From: Lachnospiraceae bacterium
Lineage (GTDB): Bacteria; Bacillota; Clostridia; Lachnospirales; Lachnospiraceae
Assembly: GCA_022768465.1 (NCBI GenBank)
Contig: JALELZ010000005.1
Coordinates: 1 to 64,000, forward strand
Length of the DNA stretch: 64,000 nucleotides
Reading direction: 5' to 3'
In this document: one piece after another, positions 37,484 through 44,567 of the stretch
Position numbering within the stretch: the first letter of the stretch is position 1
Layout of the letters: every line of letters begins with the position of its first letter
Made by a program: the position numbers and the translations under genes
Notes under the pieces: model-generated
The model's database searches: none
Told to the model about the DNA's origin: nothing
The model's input: only the letters and a program-made list of their open reading frames with translations

Positions 37484-38032
37484 TCACTTTGCGGGAAACA
37501 GCTTATACAGCTCGTCCGGCTCCGGTCTTCTCAAAGACGAATCCTGCTCTGTATCTGTTCTCTTAATTGCTACGCCCTTAGTTGTGAAGCCTATCACCCT
37601 TAAGGGCACACTCGCTCCTGCTGCCTCATACTGCAGTGCGCCCATATCCTCCATAAGCCATACTCTGCATTCAGGTGAACGCAGTCTGTACGGATTTAAG
37701 CCAAACATTTCACATACCTCTATAGTCTGCTGCATTACAGGGATGTCTCTGAGGCTGTATGTGCCTCCGCATCCTGCACTCTTCATAACCTTCCAAAGTG
37801 CCGAAAGCACCCCTCCGTCTCCGGAGTCTGCCGCAAGCCCTTCTGCACTCATTTTTGCATAAAGTGCGTCATATCCCTTTCTTTCGGCAGATGAATATTC
37901 ATACACATCTTCTTTTAATACGCCAAAAAAGCTTTCAGAATATCTATTCAAAAGCTTGTCTCTGTAATCCTTATTTGCATATATTGATCTGCTGCCCTCA
38001 TACCCGGCATAGCCGGTGACTGCAATATCCAT
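37484..38032 (-). CDS. stand-alone AIR-synthase C-terminal-domain protein
   Basis: The protein has 182 residues. The central part (about 70-125: GDGGVLSALWKVMKSAG, then RDIPVMQQTIEVCEMFGLNPYRL) matches the C-terminal domain of the PurM/HypE/SelD/ThiL superfamily. The N-terminal ATP-binding half of that fold is missing, so it is either a scaffold or a partner-dependent protein. I know no assigned function. The ATG abuts the stop of the 31-residue membrane peptide and alaR follows, so it belongs to that operon. Confidence 0.75.
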   Translation of the reverse strand: MDIAVTGYAGYEGSRSIYANKDYRDKLLNRYSESFFGVLKEDVYEYSSAERKGYDALYAKMSAEGLAADSGDGGVLSALWKVMKSAGCGGTYSLRDIPVMQQTIEVCEMFGLNPYRLRSPECRVWLMEDMGALQYEAAGASVPLRVIGFTTKGVAIKRTDTEQDSSLRRPEPDELYKLFPAK

Positions 38033-38128
38033 TTATCTTAAAAACGACAAAGCCATCGGAACAACCATTGCAAAAACAAGGATTATAGCGATGAAGGCCG
38101 CAAATACTTTTCTCATTTTAGGACCCAT
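38033..38128 (-). CDS. 31-residue single-pass membrane peptide
   Basis: This short frame starts at ATG 38128, has CGGAGAG five bases upstream and ends at TAA 38033-38035, directly against the ATG of the AIR-synthase-like gene. Residues 1-7 are basic (MGPKMRK) and residues 8-30 form one hydrophobic helix (VFAAFIAIILVFAMVVPMAL), so it should insert in the membrane with the N-terminus inside. I recognise no family. Good ribosome binding site, exact junction and composition argue that it is real and leads the operon. Confidence 0.72.
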   Translation of the reverse strand: MGPKMRKVFAAFIAIILVFAMVVPMALSFLR

Positions 38129-38235
38129 TTTATCTCTCCGTAAAAACTAAAAATATTTCTTTGATTAACAAAAATATCTACCATTTTATATAAAACCGAC
38201 TTTTTGTTCAAGTCCTCGATTTATATATTTTATTT

Positions 38236-38886
38236 TTAAGCCCTGCTCGAAGGGCAATATTCCTTTAGAAAACACTCCGAACATTTCGGTCTGTTGGCTA
38301 TGCAGATAGTCCTTCCAAGAGTTATTATATCTACATTCCACAGTATCCAGTGATCCTCCGGCAGAAGCTCCATGAGCTCAAGTTCTGCCTTTGTCGGGTC
38401 ATCGGTATCTGTAATTCCCAAAAGCCTGCTTATTCGCTTAACATGTGTATCCACAACAACGCTCGGGATTCCGTAGATATTTCCTCTGATGACATTGGCA
38501 GTCTTTCTGCCTACTCCGGCAAGCGCTGTCAGCTCTGAGAGCTCGCTCGGCACCTCTCCGCCGTGTTTATCAAGGATCTGTATTGCGCAGGCAATAATGT
38601 TTTTGGCCTTATTATGGTAAAAGCCGGTGGAATGTATATCCTGTTCTAACTCCGCAAGCTCCGCTCCTGCAAAGGCCTCAGGAGTCGGATACTTTTTAAA
38701 AAGCTCTTTTGTAACTATATTTACTCTTGCATCAGTGCATTGTGCGCTTAATATCGTCGCAACCAGCAGCTCCCATGCGCTGTTATGATCCAGCGCACAG
38801 CGAAGCTCTGTTCCATATACCTCATCAAGAGTATTAAGTATGGCTTTTATGCGCTCTTCTTTTTTCTTTTTTGATTCCTTCGCCAT
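38236..38886 (-). CDS. nth: endonuclease III (DNA glycosylase/AP lyase)
   Basis: The enzyme has 216 residues and removes oxidised pyrimidines. The helix-hairpin-helix GVGRKTANVI carries catalytic K128, D146 lies in VVDTHVKR, and the C-terminal 4Fe-4S loop has the exact C-x6-C-x2-C-x5-C spacing (CIANRPKCSECFLKEYC). AGGA precedes ATG 38886. It stands alone between the small-peptide operon and a palindromic repeat element, on the minus strand. Confidence 0.96.
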   Translation of the reverse strand: MAKESKKKKEERIKAILNTLDEVYGTELRCALDHNSAWELLVATILSAQCTDARVNIVTKELFKKYPTPEAFAGAELAELEQDIHSTGFYHNKAKNIIACAIQILDKHGGEVPSELSELTALAGVGRKTANVIRGNIYGIPSVVVDTHVKRISRLLGITDTDDPTKAELELMELLPEDHWILWNVDIITLGRTICIANRPKCSECFLKEYCPSSRA

Positions 38887-38930
38887 GACTGTCCTGTATA
38901 TTTTAAATCTATTATTGAATGCTTGTTGAA

Positions 38931-39063
38931 GCAGTGGGCGGCAGACTGATGATGCCGAGCGAGTTACGCAGGCGGTTAAGCGTAAAAAGCGTCAGCTTTT
39001 TTCGCTGAAGCGTCGAGTACGTGTCTGAGCGAACATCATCTGCCGTCGCCGGGGTCCCACTGC
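38931..39063. repeat. GC-rich palindromic element (MITE/REP-like or structured RNA)
   Basis: A 133-bp stretch, visibly richer in G and C than its surroundings, is built as nested inverted repeats. The ends GCAGTGGG (38931-38938) and CCCACTGC (39056-39063) pair; then GGCAGA (38940-38945) with TCTGCC (39039-39044) and GATGATG (38948-38954) with CATCATC (39034-39040). The centre has its own hairpin (GCGTAAAAAGC against GCTTTTTTCGC). It lies between nth and ywlC. A minus-strand frame runs through it, but it has no homology I recognise and the palindrome explains it better. Probably an interspersed non-autonomous element. Confidence 0.65.
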
Positions 39064-39089
39064 CTTTCCTACTTCTATAACTCATTCTA

Positions 39090-40214
39090 TTAAACATAAA
39101 TGAGCTGCCATGCAGCTGCTTTTTTCAGACGGTTCATAACAGCCTGACCGAGTTCTTCCTCGCTGTAGCCCTCTGCCACGATATAATCAATACCGTCAGA
39201 GTCAAACTCTCTCAGATATTCAAAAAGCCCGTGCGCTATACCTTTAACATCGTCTCTGCTTCCGGTGATCTTAATATCTATGCTTTCAGCAAGCCTATCG
39301 AGATCATTCTTTATTTCATTCAGGCATTCTTCTGAGCAAAGAAGTGCAGTCTTTTTGTTTTCTGCCTCTTTTGTTTTTATAAGCTCAAGTATCTTTTTTG
39401 AAATACCGCAGACATCTTCTTTACTATGAGCAGTCACCAGTATCATAGGTGCCTTAGGTGCATAATGACGATATTTCATTCCCGGTGCCTTTGGGCGCTC
39501 ACCCTCTGCAAGCGGCCCCTTTAATGCTATGTCTTCTGTTACACTAACCCCAAGGACATTTTCAAGCATTTCTTTAGTTACAGCTCCGGGTCTCAGAAGC
39601 TGCGGTGTATCACCAGTAATATCTATTATTGTGGATTCAAGTCCTATATCCGAGCTTCCTCCGTCAACTATTGCATCGACTCTGCCTGAAATATCTTCTA
39701 TACAGTGCTCTCCGGAGGTTGTACTCGGACGTCCTGAGATGTTGGCACTCGGAGCAGCTACCGGTACCCCGGCCTCTCTTATGATCATCATCGCAACCGG
39801 ATGTGACGGAAATCTTACGGCAACTGTATCAAGACCGCCTGTAGTTTCATAAGGAACTATATCTGCCTTTTTAAATATCATCGTCATAGGTCCCGGCCAA
39901 AAGTATTCTGCAAGCAATGCTGCTTTTTCCGGAATTTCCTTAACTATCGATTCAAGCTCACTTATATCGGAAATATGCACTATGAGCGGATTATCCGACG
40001 GTCTTCCCTTTGCAGCATATATCTTTTTAGACGCTTCCTTCATAAGCGCATTACCACCAAGCCCGTATACGGTCTCTGTAGGAAGTGCCGCAAGTCCGCC
40101 GTTTCTGATTATATCTGCCGCAATTTTTATTTTTTCTGCATCAGCTGCAGATATTACCCCACTTTTCTTATAATCTTCAAGTATCAGTATTTTAGTTTCC
40201 ATTTTTATTTCCAT
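39090..40214 (-). CDS. ywlC: threonylcarbamoyl-AMP synthase (Sua5/YwlC)
   Basis: The protein has 374 residues, the long two-domain Sua5 type. The YrdC domain (about 25-225) has GGLAALPTETVYGLGGNA, the KGRPSDNPLIVHI loop, and SANISGRPS. A linker with APGMKYRHYAPKAP leads to the C-terminal Sua5 domain (about 255-374). It makes threonylcarbamoyl-AMP from threonine, bicarbonate and ATP for the t6A modification of tRNA. Two in-frame ATGs (40214 and 40202) both lack a strong ribosome binding site; the first is used here. Confidence 0.94.
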   Translation of the reverse strand: MEIKMETKILILEDYKKSGVISAADAEKIKIAADIIRNGGLAALPTETVYGLGGNALMKEASKKIYAAKGRPSDNPLIVHISDISELESIVKEIPEKAALLAEYFWPGPMTMIFKKADIVPYETTGGLDTVAVRFPSHPVAMMIIREAGVPVAAPSANISGRPSTTSGEHCIEDISGRVDAIVDGGSSDIGLESTIIDITGDTPQLLRPGAVTKEMLENVLGVSVTEDIALKGPLAEGERPKAPGMKYRHYAPKAPMILVTAHSKEDVCGISKKILELIKTKEAENKKTALLCSEECLNEIKNDLDRLAESIDIKITGSRDDVKGIAHGLFEYLREFDSDGIDYIVAEGYSEEELGQAVMNRLKKAAAWQLIYV

Positions 40215-40243
40215 TTTTTGCAGCTTTATTGCTGATTTTTATA

Positions 40244-41971
40244 TCAGTTGCCGGCGTTAATATTGAGAACAGTCCAGACATCCCATGGCTCAAGCCCCAG
40301 TCTCCATGCCGCAATGCCGCCTATGTCATATTCCTTTATTTTATTAACCTTCAGCTCGAGTGAATTATTTTCCTCAAGCCATATCTGTATCTGTCCGCTT
40401 CCTATCATAATCTCCCCATAATAGGATCCGGCCTCTGAATCCCATGAAAGGATAATGCCGTTATCGGATACATACTGCTCTGACTGTTTGATACCCATGG
40501 ACTCAGATGTCACCACGCCGTCGTTGGTGCGCCATGCTCTGGTATAAAGCGGGACAGCTTCAATCACACGCTCCTTTGGTACTCTCTTAAGCGCTTCTTT
40601 TATTCCGTACTCCGTATAATCTATGGAAGCCACAGGCCCGATATCGCTGCCGGTATGCTCATCATATCCCATGATTATAACATAATCCGCAAAAACTCCC
40701 TGTTCTTCGAGATTATAGTGATCATTGTAGGAATACGGAACATAATTATCTATACTGAGTGTCAGTCCGCGCTTATGGCATTCTACCGAGAGCTCTCTGA
40801 AAAACTGTGTATAGCTCTGTCCGGCATCACTCGGTAATCCCTCAAAATCAAGATTAAACCCGTCATACCCGTAGCTCTCGGCCTTTTGCATAAGAACAGC
40901 TATGAAATCTCGCCTTTTCTTTGTGTCGGCAAAGAAATCCCTTGTGCTGAAGTCTGTTACTCCGCCCGGCTGATTGATATTATCCAGTACTGCCCAGACT
41001 TTAATCCCTTTTTCATGTGCTTTATTTACATATTCAGCACTTGAATAATCCGTAATGCCTCCGGCTGCACTGTTGATTTGAAGCCATTGCGGGGCTATGA
41101 CATTAATAGCACCTCTTGTATTTTCATAAAGATAATCAAGATTATTGTTGGCTGCGGCTGAATGCACTGCCTGCCAGCCGAGCACAACTTTTTTGTCAAG
41201 CATTACATACGGCACCTCCGGTTCGTTATATGTGTCCGGATATGTATATGTCATCTCCCCTTTTGTATAAGAAAGACTATTATTTTTTATATAACCGACA
41301 AAGCCTGTATCCGTTACTATACGGCTCCAGTTTTCTGTCTGATCCGTAACTGTTACAACTGAGTCTTTTGTAAGCTCTGTCAATATAGGCGCTTTTTTAT
41401 CTGCCGCTGTGCTAAGTACTGCCTTATGCTTTATAGTTCCCTGTTCGACCGAAGAACCTCCGTGTATTATAAAGACTCTTTTTGCAGTCTCATCTTCTGA
41501 AGTAAATGCCTCATAGGAAATGTCTGTATACTGCGCTACAAGTCCGAGCGATACATAAGCTTCATCACCGGCTATTATAAATGAAGGCTTATTTCCGTCT
41601 TCAAATTGCGCATCATAATCTATGACCTCATCCGGCAGTGTGTAGGTCAGAAGCTGTTCATTGCTGTTATAATAAAAACGCTCATTCAGACTGTCATATA
41701 TATACTCATAAGGAAGATATATTTCTCCGTCATAAAGTGTTCCCTTATAATCCTGACACACCTCTCCGTCAAGAAATATCTTAACTTCATTTCCGCTCAC
41801 TTCAAACCATTCGTTAAGATCCTTCTTCTCATTGCTCGGAAGCCATCGTTTAAGTATCGGCATTCCCACAGCGGCAAACACAAGAACAAAAGCTGCAAAA
41901 ACCATTATAAGCTTTGCAAGCCTGACCTTTTTATCATTTCTTTTTCTCGATTTTCTGCTGTTTTTCGGCAT
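40244..41971 (-). CDS. membrane-anchored glycoside hydrolase family 18 protein with SH3-like region
   Basis: The protein has 575 residues. A very basic N-terminus and one hydrophobic helix (about 18-38) form a signal anchor. The outside part has a copper-amine-oxidase-like/stalk region (about 50-180), an SH3b-like segment (about 185-235, TVTDQTENWSRI) and a GH18 barrel (about 265-575) with the D-x-x-x-D-x-E catalytic motif in DGFNLDFEG. Such proteins, related to YaaH/YdhD, act on cell wall N-acetylglucosamine bonds. GGAGGA precedes ATG 41971; the longer frame to 42019 is rejected. Confidence 0.9.
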   Translation of the reverse strand: MPKNSRKSRKRNDKKVRLAKLIMVFAAFVLVFAAVGMPILKRWLPSNEKKDLNEWFEVSGNEVKIFLDGEVCQDYKGTLYDGEIYLPYEYIYDSLNERFYYNSNEQLLTYTLPDEVIDYDAQFEDGNKPSFIIAGDEAYVSLGLVAQYTDISYEAFTSEDETAKRVFIIHGGSSVEQGTIKHKAVLSTAADKKAPILTELTKDSVVTVTDQTENWSRIVTDTGFVGYIKNNSLSYTKGEMTYTYPDTYNEPEVPYVMLDKKVVLGWQAVHSAAANNNLDYLYENTRGAINVIAPQWLQINSAAGGITDYSSAEYVNKAHEKGIKVWAVLDNINQPGGVTDFSTRDFFADTKKRRDFIAVLMQKAESYGYDGFNLDFEGLPSDAGQSYTQFFRELSVECHKRGLTLSIDNYVPYSYNDHYNLEEQGVFADYVIIMGYDEHTGSDIGPVASIDYTEYGIKEALKRVPKERVIEAVPLYTRAWRTNDGVVTSESMGIKQSEQYVSDNGIILSWDSEAGSYYGEIMIGSGQIQIWLEENNSLELKVNKIKEYDIGGIAAWRLGLEPWDVWTVLNINAGN

Positions 41972-42070
41972 TTTTCCTCCGGAACAAAAAATAAGTTCTT
42001 TATCCTGTAAATACAACATATTCAGTGCATTCTAATTATTCAGTATAGCATCGTGCACTCTTACAAATCA

Positions 42071-42129
42071 ACATTGCCCGGCATTACGATTTTTTTAATC
42101 AGGGCAGTTTTCATAATATCGGGCAATGT
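42071..42129. repeat. 10-bp inverted repeat in the mecA/GH18 intergenic region
   Basis: ACATTGCCCG (42071-42080) and CGGGCAATGT (42120-42129) form a perfect 10-bp inverted repeat with a 39-nt spacer that includes a T7 run. Read on the minus strand it would be in the leader of the GH18 gene; on the plus strand it is far from any start. The role is unknown. Confidence 0.45.
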
Positions 42130-42326
42130 ATTTTCAGCTTATCCGAACAGCCTTTTACACTGCATGTATACGTGACTTAAGCTGCATGCTTTTCCTGCCC
42201 GGCTTAAAGACAAGACTGTGCTTAAAGCTGTACGGAACGATCCGTTTCTTATTCATTTATATTACAAATAATCATCAATCAGTCAGCGTTTGGGCTTTAT
42301 TAAAATAACAATAGGATTCCGATGGC

Positions 42327-42452
42327 GAAAAAGCCTGATCAATATGATGACAGACTGCGGTTTTGACAGAAGCAAAACCTGAATCATCAGTCTGATTATT
42401 TAGAATACGGCATTGTCGGAGGTGAATACCGACGGATCAATAAGCCTTTTTC
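42327..42452. ncRNA. candidate three-way-junction structured RNA
   Basis: The roughly 590-bp gap between the GH18 gene and mecA contains a folded-looking segment. A closing stem pairs GAAAAAG (42327-42333) with CTTTTTC (42446-42452) and TGATC (42336-42340) with GATCA (42435-42439). A second stem pairs CAGACTG (42351-42357) with CAGTCTG (42388-42394) and holds GGTTTTG/CAAAACC (42359-42379). A third is GTCGG/CCGAC (42415-42433). The mecA promoter lies downstream of it, so on the plus strand it would be a separate small RNA. On the minus strand it could be a leader of the GH18 gene. I recognise no known riboswitch class. Confidence 0.4.
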
Positions 42453-42554
42453 AGCATAATACATAAGCTCAATTAAGTCAATTAAGTCAAAGCGTACTTT
42501 AAAAATACTTTTTATCAATACACACTTTTTTCAGAAAGTATCGGGTTTGTATCA

Positions 42555-42583
42555 TTGATATATTGCATCGTTTAGTGTATGAT
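42555..42583 (+). promoter_or_regulatory. mecA promoter
   Basis: TTGATA (42555-42560), a 17-nt spacer and TATGAT (42578-42583) make a good sigma-A promoter. Transcription would begin near 42590, giving a short leader with AGAGG before ATG 42611. This sets the mecA transcript apart from the folded segment upstream. Confidence 0.7.
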
Positions 42584-42610
42584 ACATGTGAATAAGAGGC
42601 AATAGATATA

Positions 42611-43405
42611 ATGAAAATAGAACGTATAAATGAAAATTCAATAAGCTGTACGCTTACCAGTTTTGACTTAAGCGTCCGAAATTTAAACCTCCGCGAACTT
42701 GCATACGGTTCTGAAAAAGCTAAGAAGCTTTTCGAGGAAATGATGAGCAAGGCAAGTACAGAGGTAGGTTTTAATGCAGATAATACGCCTATAATGATAG
42801 AGGCAATTCCTTTGAGCAGTGATTCGATAAAGCTCATAATTTCAAAGGTCACTGATCCTGAAGAGCTTGATACAAGATTTTCACGCTTCACGCAGAACCC
42901 GAACGCCGGCAAGAAGGATGGTGACAGCTGGATCAATAAGCTTACTTCCATACTGCTTGAAGGGTCTGATGGCTTTGCAGAGCAGCTCAAGAAGCTTAAG
43001 CAGGCAGCTGAGGATCAAAATACAGAAGCAAAGAAGGCTCCTTCTGACTCTAAGGAAGAGAGTACAGGCTCAGAAATATCTGAGAGCTCTGATGCAGTAT
43101 CAGATATCCCAAGCAATGACTACCGTGCATTTGCATTCGGAAGCCTTGATCTTGCTATAAGCGCTTCCAAAGCGGCAGCAGCATTCACAGGCGAAAGTAC
43201 TCTGTACAAAAGTCCTATTGACGGAAGGTATGTGCTTGTTGTAAGATGCATTGGCACGACGCCGGAAGACTTTTCAAAGACCTGCAATGTTATCGCAGAA
43301 TACGGTCGCATGATAAAGACGGTTCAGAATACTCTGTCATATTATGAAGAGCACTATAAGATTATCATCGCCGACGGCGCTGTAGGTAAGCTTGCCGGCA
43401 TTTAA
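42611..43405 (+). CDS. mecA: adaptor protein MecA
   Basis: The protein has 264 residues. The N-terminal substrate-binding domain begins with the typical MKIERINENSISCTL. A variable acidic linker (about 130-170, rich in S, E, D and K) follows, then the C-terminal ClpC-binding domain (about 175-260, YRAFAFGSLDLAI to YGRM). MecA delivers substrates to the ClpCP protease. It carries its own promoter, and the DUF1858 gene follows 57 nt downstream. Confidence 0.92.
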   Translation: MKIERINENSISCTLTSFDLSVRNLNLRELAYGSEKAKKLFEEMMSKASTEVGFNADNTPIMIEAIPLSSDSIKLIISKVTDPEELDTRFSRFTQNPNAGKKDGDSWINKLTSILLEGSDGFAEQLKKLKQAAEDQNTEAKKAPSDSKEESTGSEISESSDAVSDIPSNDYRAFAFGSLDLAISASKAAAAFTGESTLYKSPIDGRYVLVVRCIGTTPEDFSKTCNVIAEYGRMIKTVQNTLSYYEEHYKIIIADGAVGKLAGI

Positions 43406-43462
43406 CACTAAACAGCTAAGTATTTGCCATGAGGCATTAATGAATATCAGGAGGATAAACCT

Positions 43463-43666
43463 ATGAAAACAATTAATAAGGACATGAAGATCGGGGAGCT
43501 TCTTCAGGTCGATGAGATCATCACACCAATCCTTATCCGTGAGGGTATGCATTGTCTCGGATGCCCAGCATCACAGATGGAGACTTTAGAGGAAGCATGC
43601 ATGGTACACGGTATCGATTGCAACACTCTTGTAAATAACATCAACGAGGTTCTCAAGAACAGATAA
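43463..43666 (+). CDS. DUF1858 redox-disulfide domain protein
   Basis: The protein has 67 residues, one DUF1858 domain (hybrid-cluster-protein-associated disulfide type). The two cysteines C31 and C34 in MHCLGCPAS form the characteristic CxxC. A third, C46 or so, is in the ACMVHGIDC region. The family is small, cytosolic and thought to be redox active, without an agreed function. AGGAGG lies nine bases before the ATG. A strong terminator follows the stop. Confidence 0.88.
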   Translation: MKTINKDMKIGELLQVDEIITPILIREGMHCLGCPASQMETLEEACMVHGIDCNTLVNNINEVLKNR

Positions 43667-43676
43667 TTATAATAGT

Positions 43677-43710
43677 GACCACCAGCTTTGCTGGTGGTCG
43701 TTATATTTTA
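43677..43710 (+). terminator. terminator after the DUF1858 gene
   Basis: A perfect 10-bp hairpin (GACCACCAGC 43677-43686, GCTGGTGGTC 43690-43699, loop TTT) runs into GTTATATTTTATT. It ends the mecA/DUF1858 transcript. The 270 nt beyond it are AT-rich and hold only the fic remnant. Confidence 0.85.
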
Positions 43711-43769
43711 TTCACTCTCTTATATATGCCGGTATTTTAGTAAAAACTTATGTTATGTCAATAGTCATA

Positions 43770-44180
43770 CACATCCTATAATCTTTTTCGTAATTAGAAC
43801 ACTGCGACCTTAGGCTAGATGAATCTGCCATATTTTTTCAACGAATCTATAATTAATAGCACTTTCATTTCAAACTATATATAGAAAATCCATCTTCGTA
43901 ATTAATCCATTTTTATTCATTCTTCACCTCAAATATCCTGAATGTATAATATTTACTTGAAATCAATTTTAACATGCTATTACTCAATGATCTTTTCAGA
44001 ATTCATTTTTGTAATCTTTTCTTTATATTTATCGGTATATAGCTTCTCATTTTCGTACTCATCGCATGAATAATAATCGTATTCAATTCCTGTACCTATA
44101 ATAAGATCATCCGCATCTGCAATGACAAGTTTATTCTTTAGCACATCAGAGCCAGGATAGCAATATTTGTTATCTGGCAT
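43770..44180 (-). pseudogene. decayed Fic toxin gene
   Basis: A 66-codon frame (44180-43980) begins MPDNKYCYPGSDVLKNKL, the usual start of Firmicute Fic proteins, and then stops. Beyond the stop, a minus-strand stretch at about 43811-43854 reads RFVEKIWQIHL, which resembles the helix that leads into the HPFREGN active-site motif, but that motif is missing and stops interrupt every frame. The gene is therefore taken as a broken AMP-transferase toxin. Its start overlaps the antitoxin gene by 11 nt, the normal arrangement. The downstream remnant is a less certain reading than the N-terminus. Confidence 0.55.
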
Positions 44181-44331
44181 GTCTTAGAATAACCTCCTGT
44201 CTCAGTTCTTCAGAGGTTTTTTCTCCTCTGGCAACTTTAATCAGTTCATTAATAAAATCTTTACTTAAATACATATTTTCTATAGCCATAGTGGCTACAA
44301 CATTCTGAACCCCCTGCATTTCTCTGTCCAT
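44170..44331 (-). CDS. VbhA-like antitoxin of a Fic module
   Basis: The protein has 53 residues. ATMAIENMYLSKDFINELIKVARGEKTSEELRQEVILRH matches the class I Fic antitoxin pattern: an inhibitory helix with the (S/T)-x-x-x-E-(N/G) motif (here TMAIEN), then the helix with A-R-G-E. In working modules the glutamate blocks the Fic ATP site. GGGAGGT precedes ATG 44331 at good distance; the longer frame to 44370 is rejected. The toxin downstream is broken, so the antitoxin is now an orphan. Confidence 0.72.
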   Translation of the reverse strand: MDREMQGVQNVVATMAIENMYLSKDFINELIKVARGEKTSEELRQEVILRHAR

Positions 44332-44523
44332 TATAAGACCTCCCATCACATATATACGATAGTTATGCAAATAATATACAGTTATATTATATCATACTGG
44401 TGCTGTTTATTTCTTTAGTTAACTCCTTACAAATATAAATTGCCATCTTATTATTCATTCTGTAAGAACAGTGGAACCGCTTAGTGTGACAGCTCATTTA
44501 TTTGCATTGGTCTACAAACAAAA

Positions 44524-44551
44524 ACACTGTCTGCATATTTACAGACAGCGC
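44524..44551 (-). terminator. terminator after dnaB
   Basis: On the minus strand CGCTGTCTG and CAGACAGTG pair around a TAAATATG loop and run into TTTTTG. It starts 17 nt after the dnaB stop and closes the gdpP-rplI-dnaB transcript. The region from 44332 to 44523 shows nothing else. Confidence 0.8.
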
Positions 44552-44567
44552 TTAAGTATAAATATTA

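Noticed and set aside
38912-39097. 61-residue minus-strand frame between nth and ywlC
   Set aside because: It runs through the GC-rich nested palindrome, has no convincing ribosome binding site and no recognisable product; the repeat explains the open frame better.
42471-42488. Two tandem copies of a 9-bp AATTAAGTC sequence upstream of mecA
   Set aside because: Too short and AT-rich to be distinguished from chance; it does not coincide with the mapped -35/-10 boxes.
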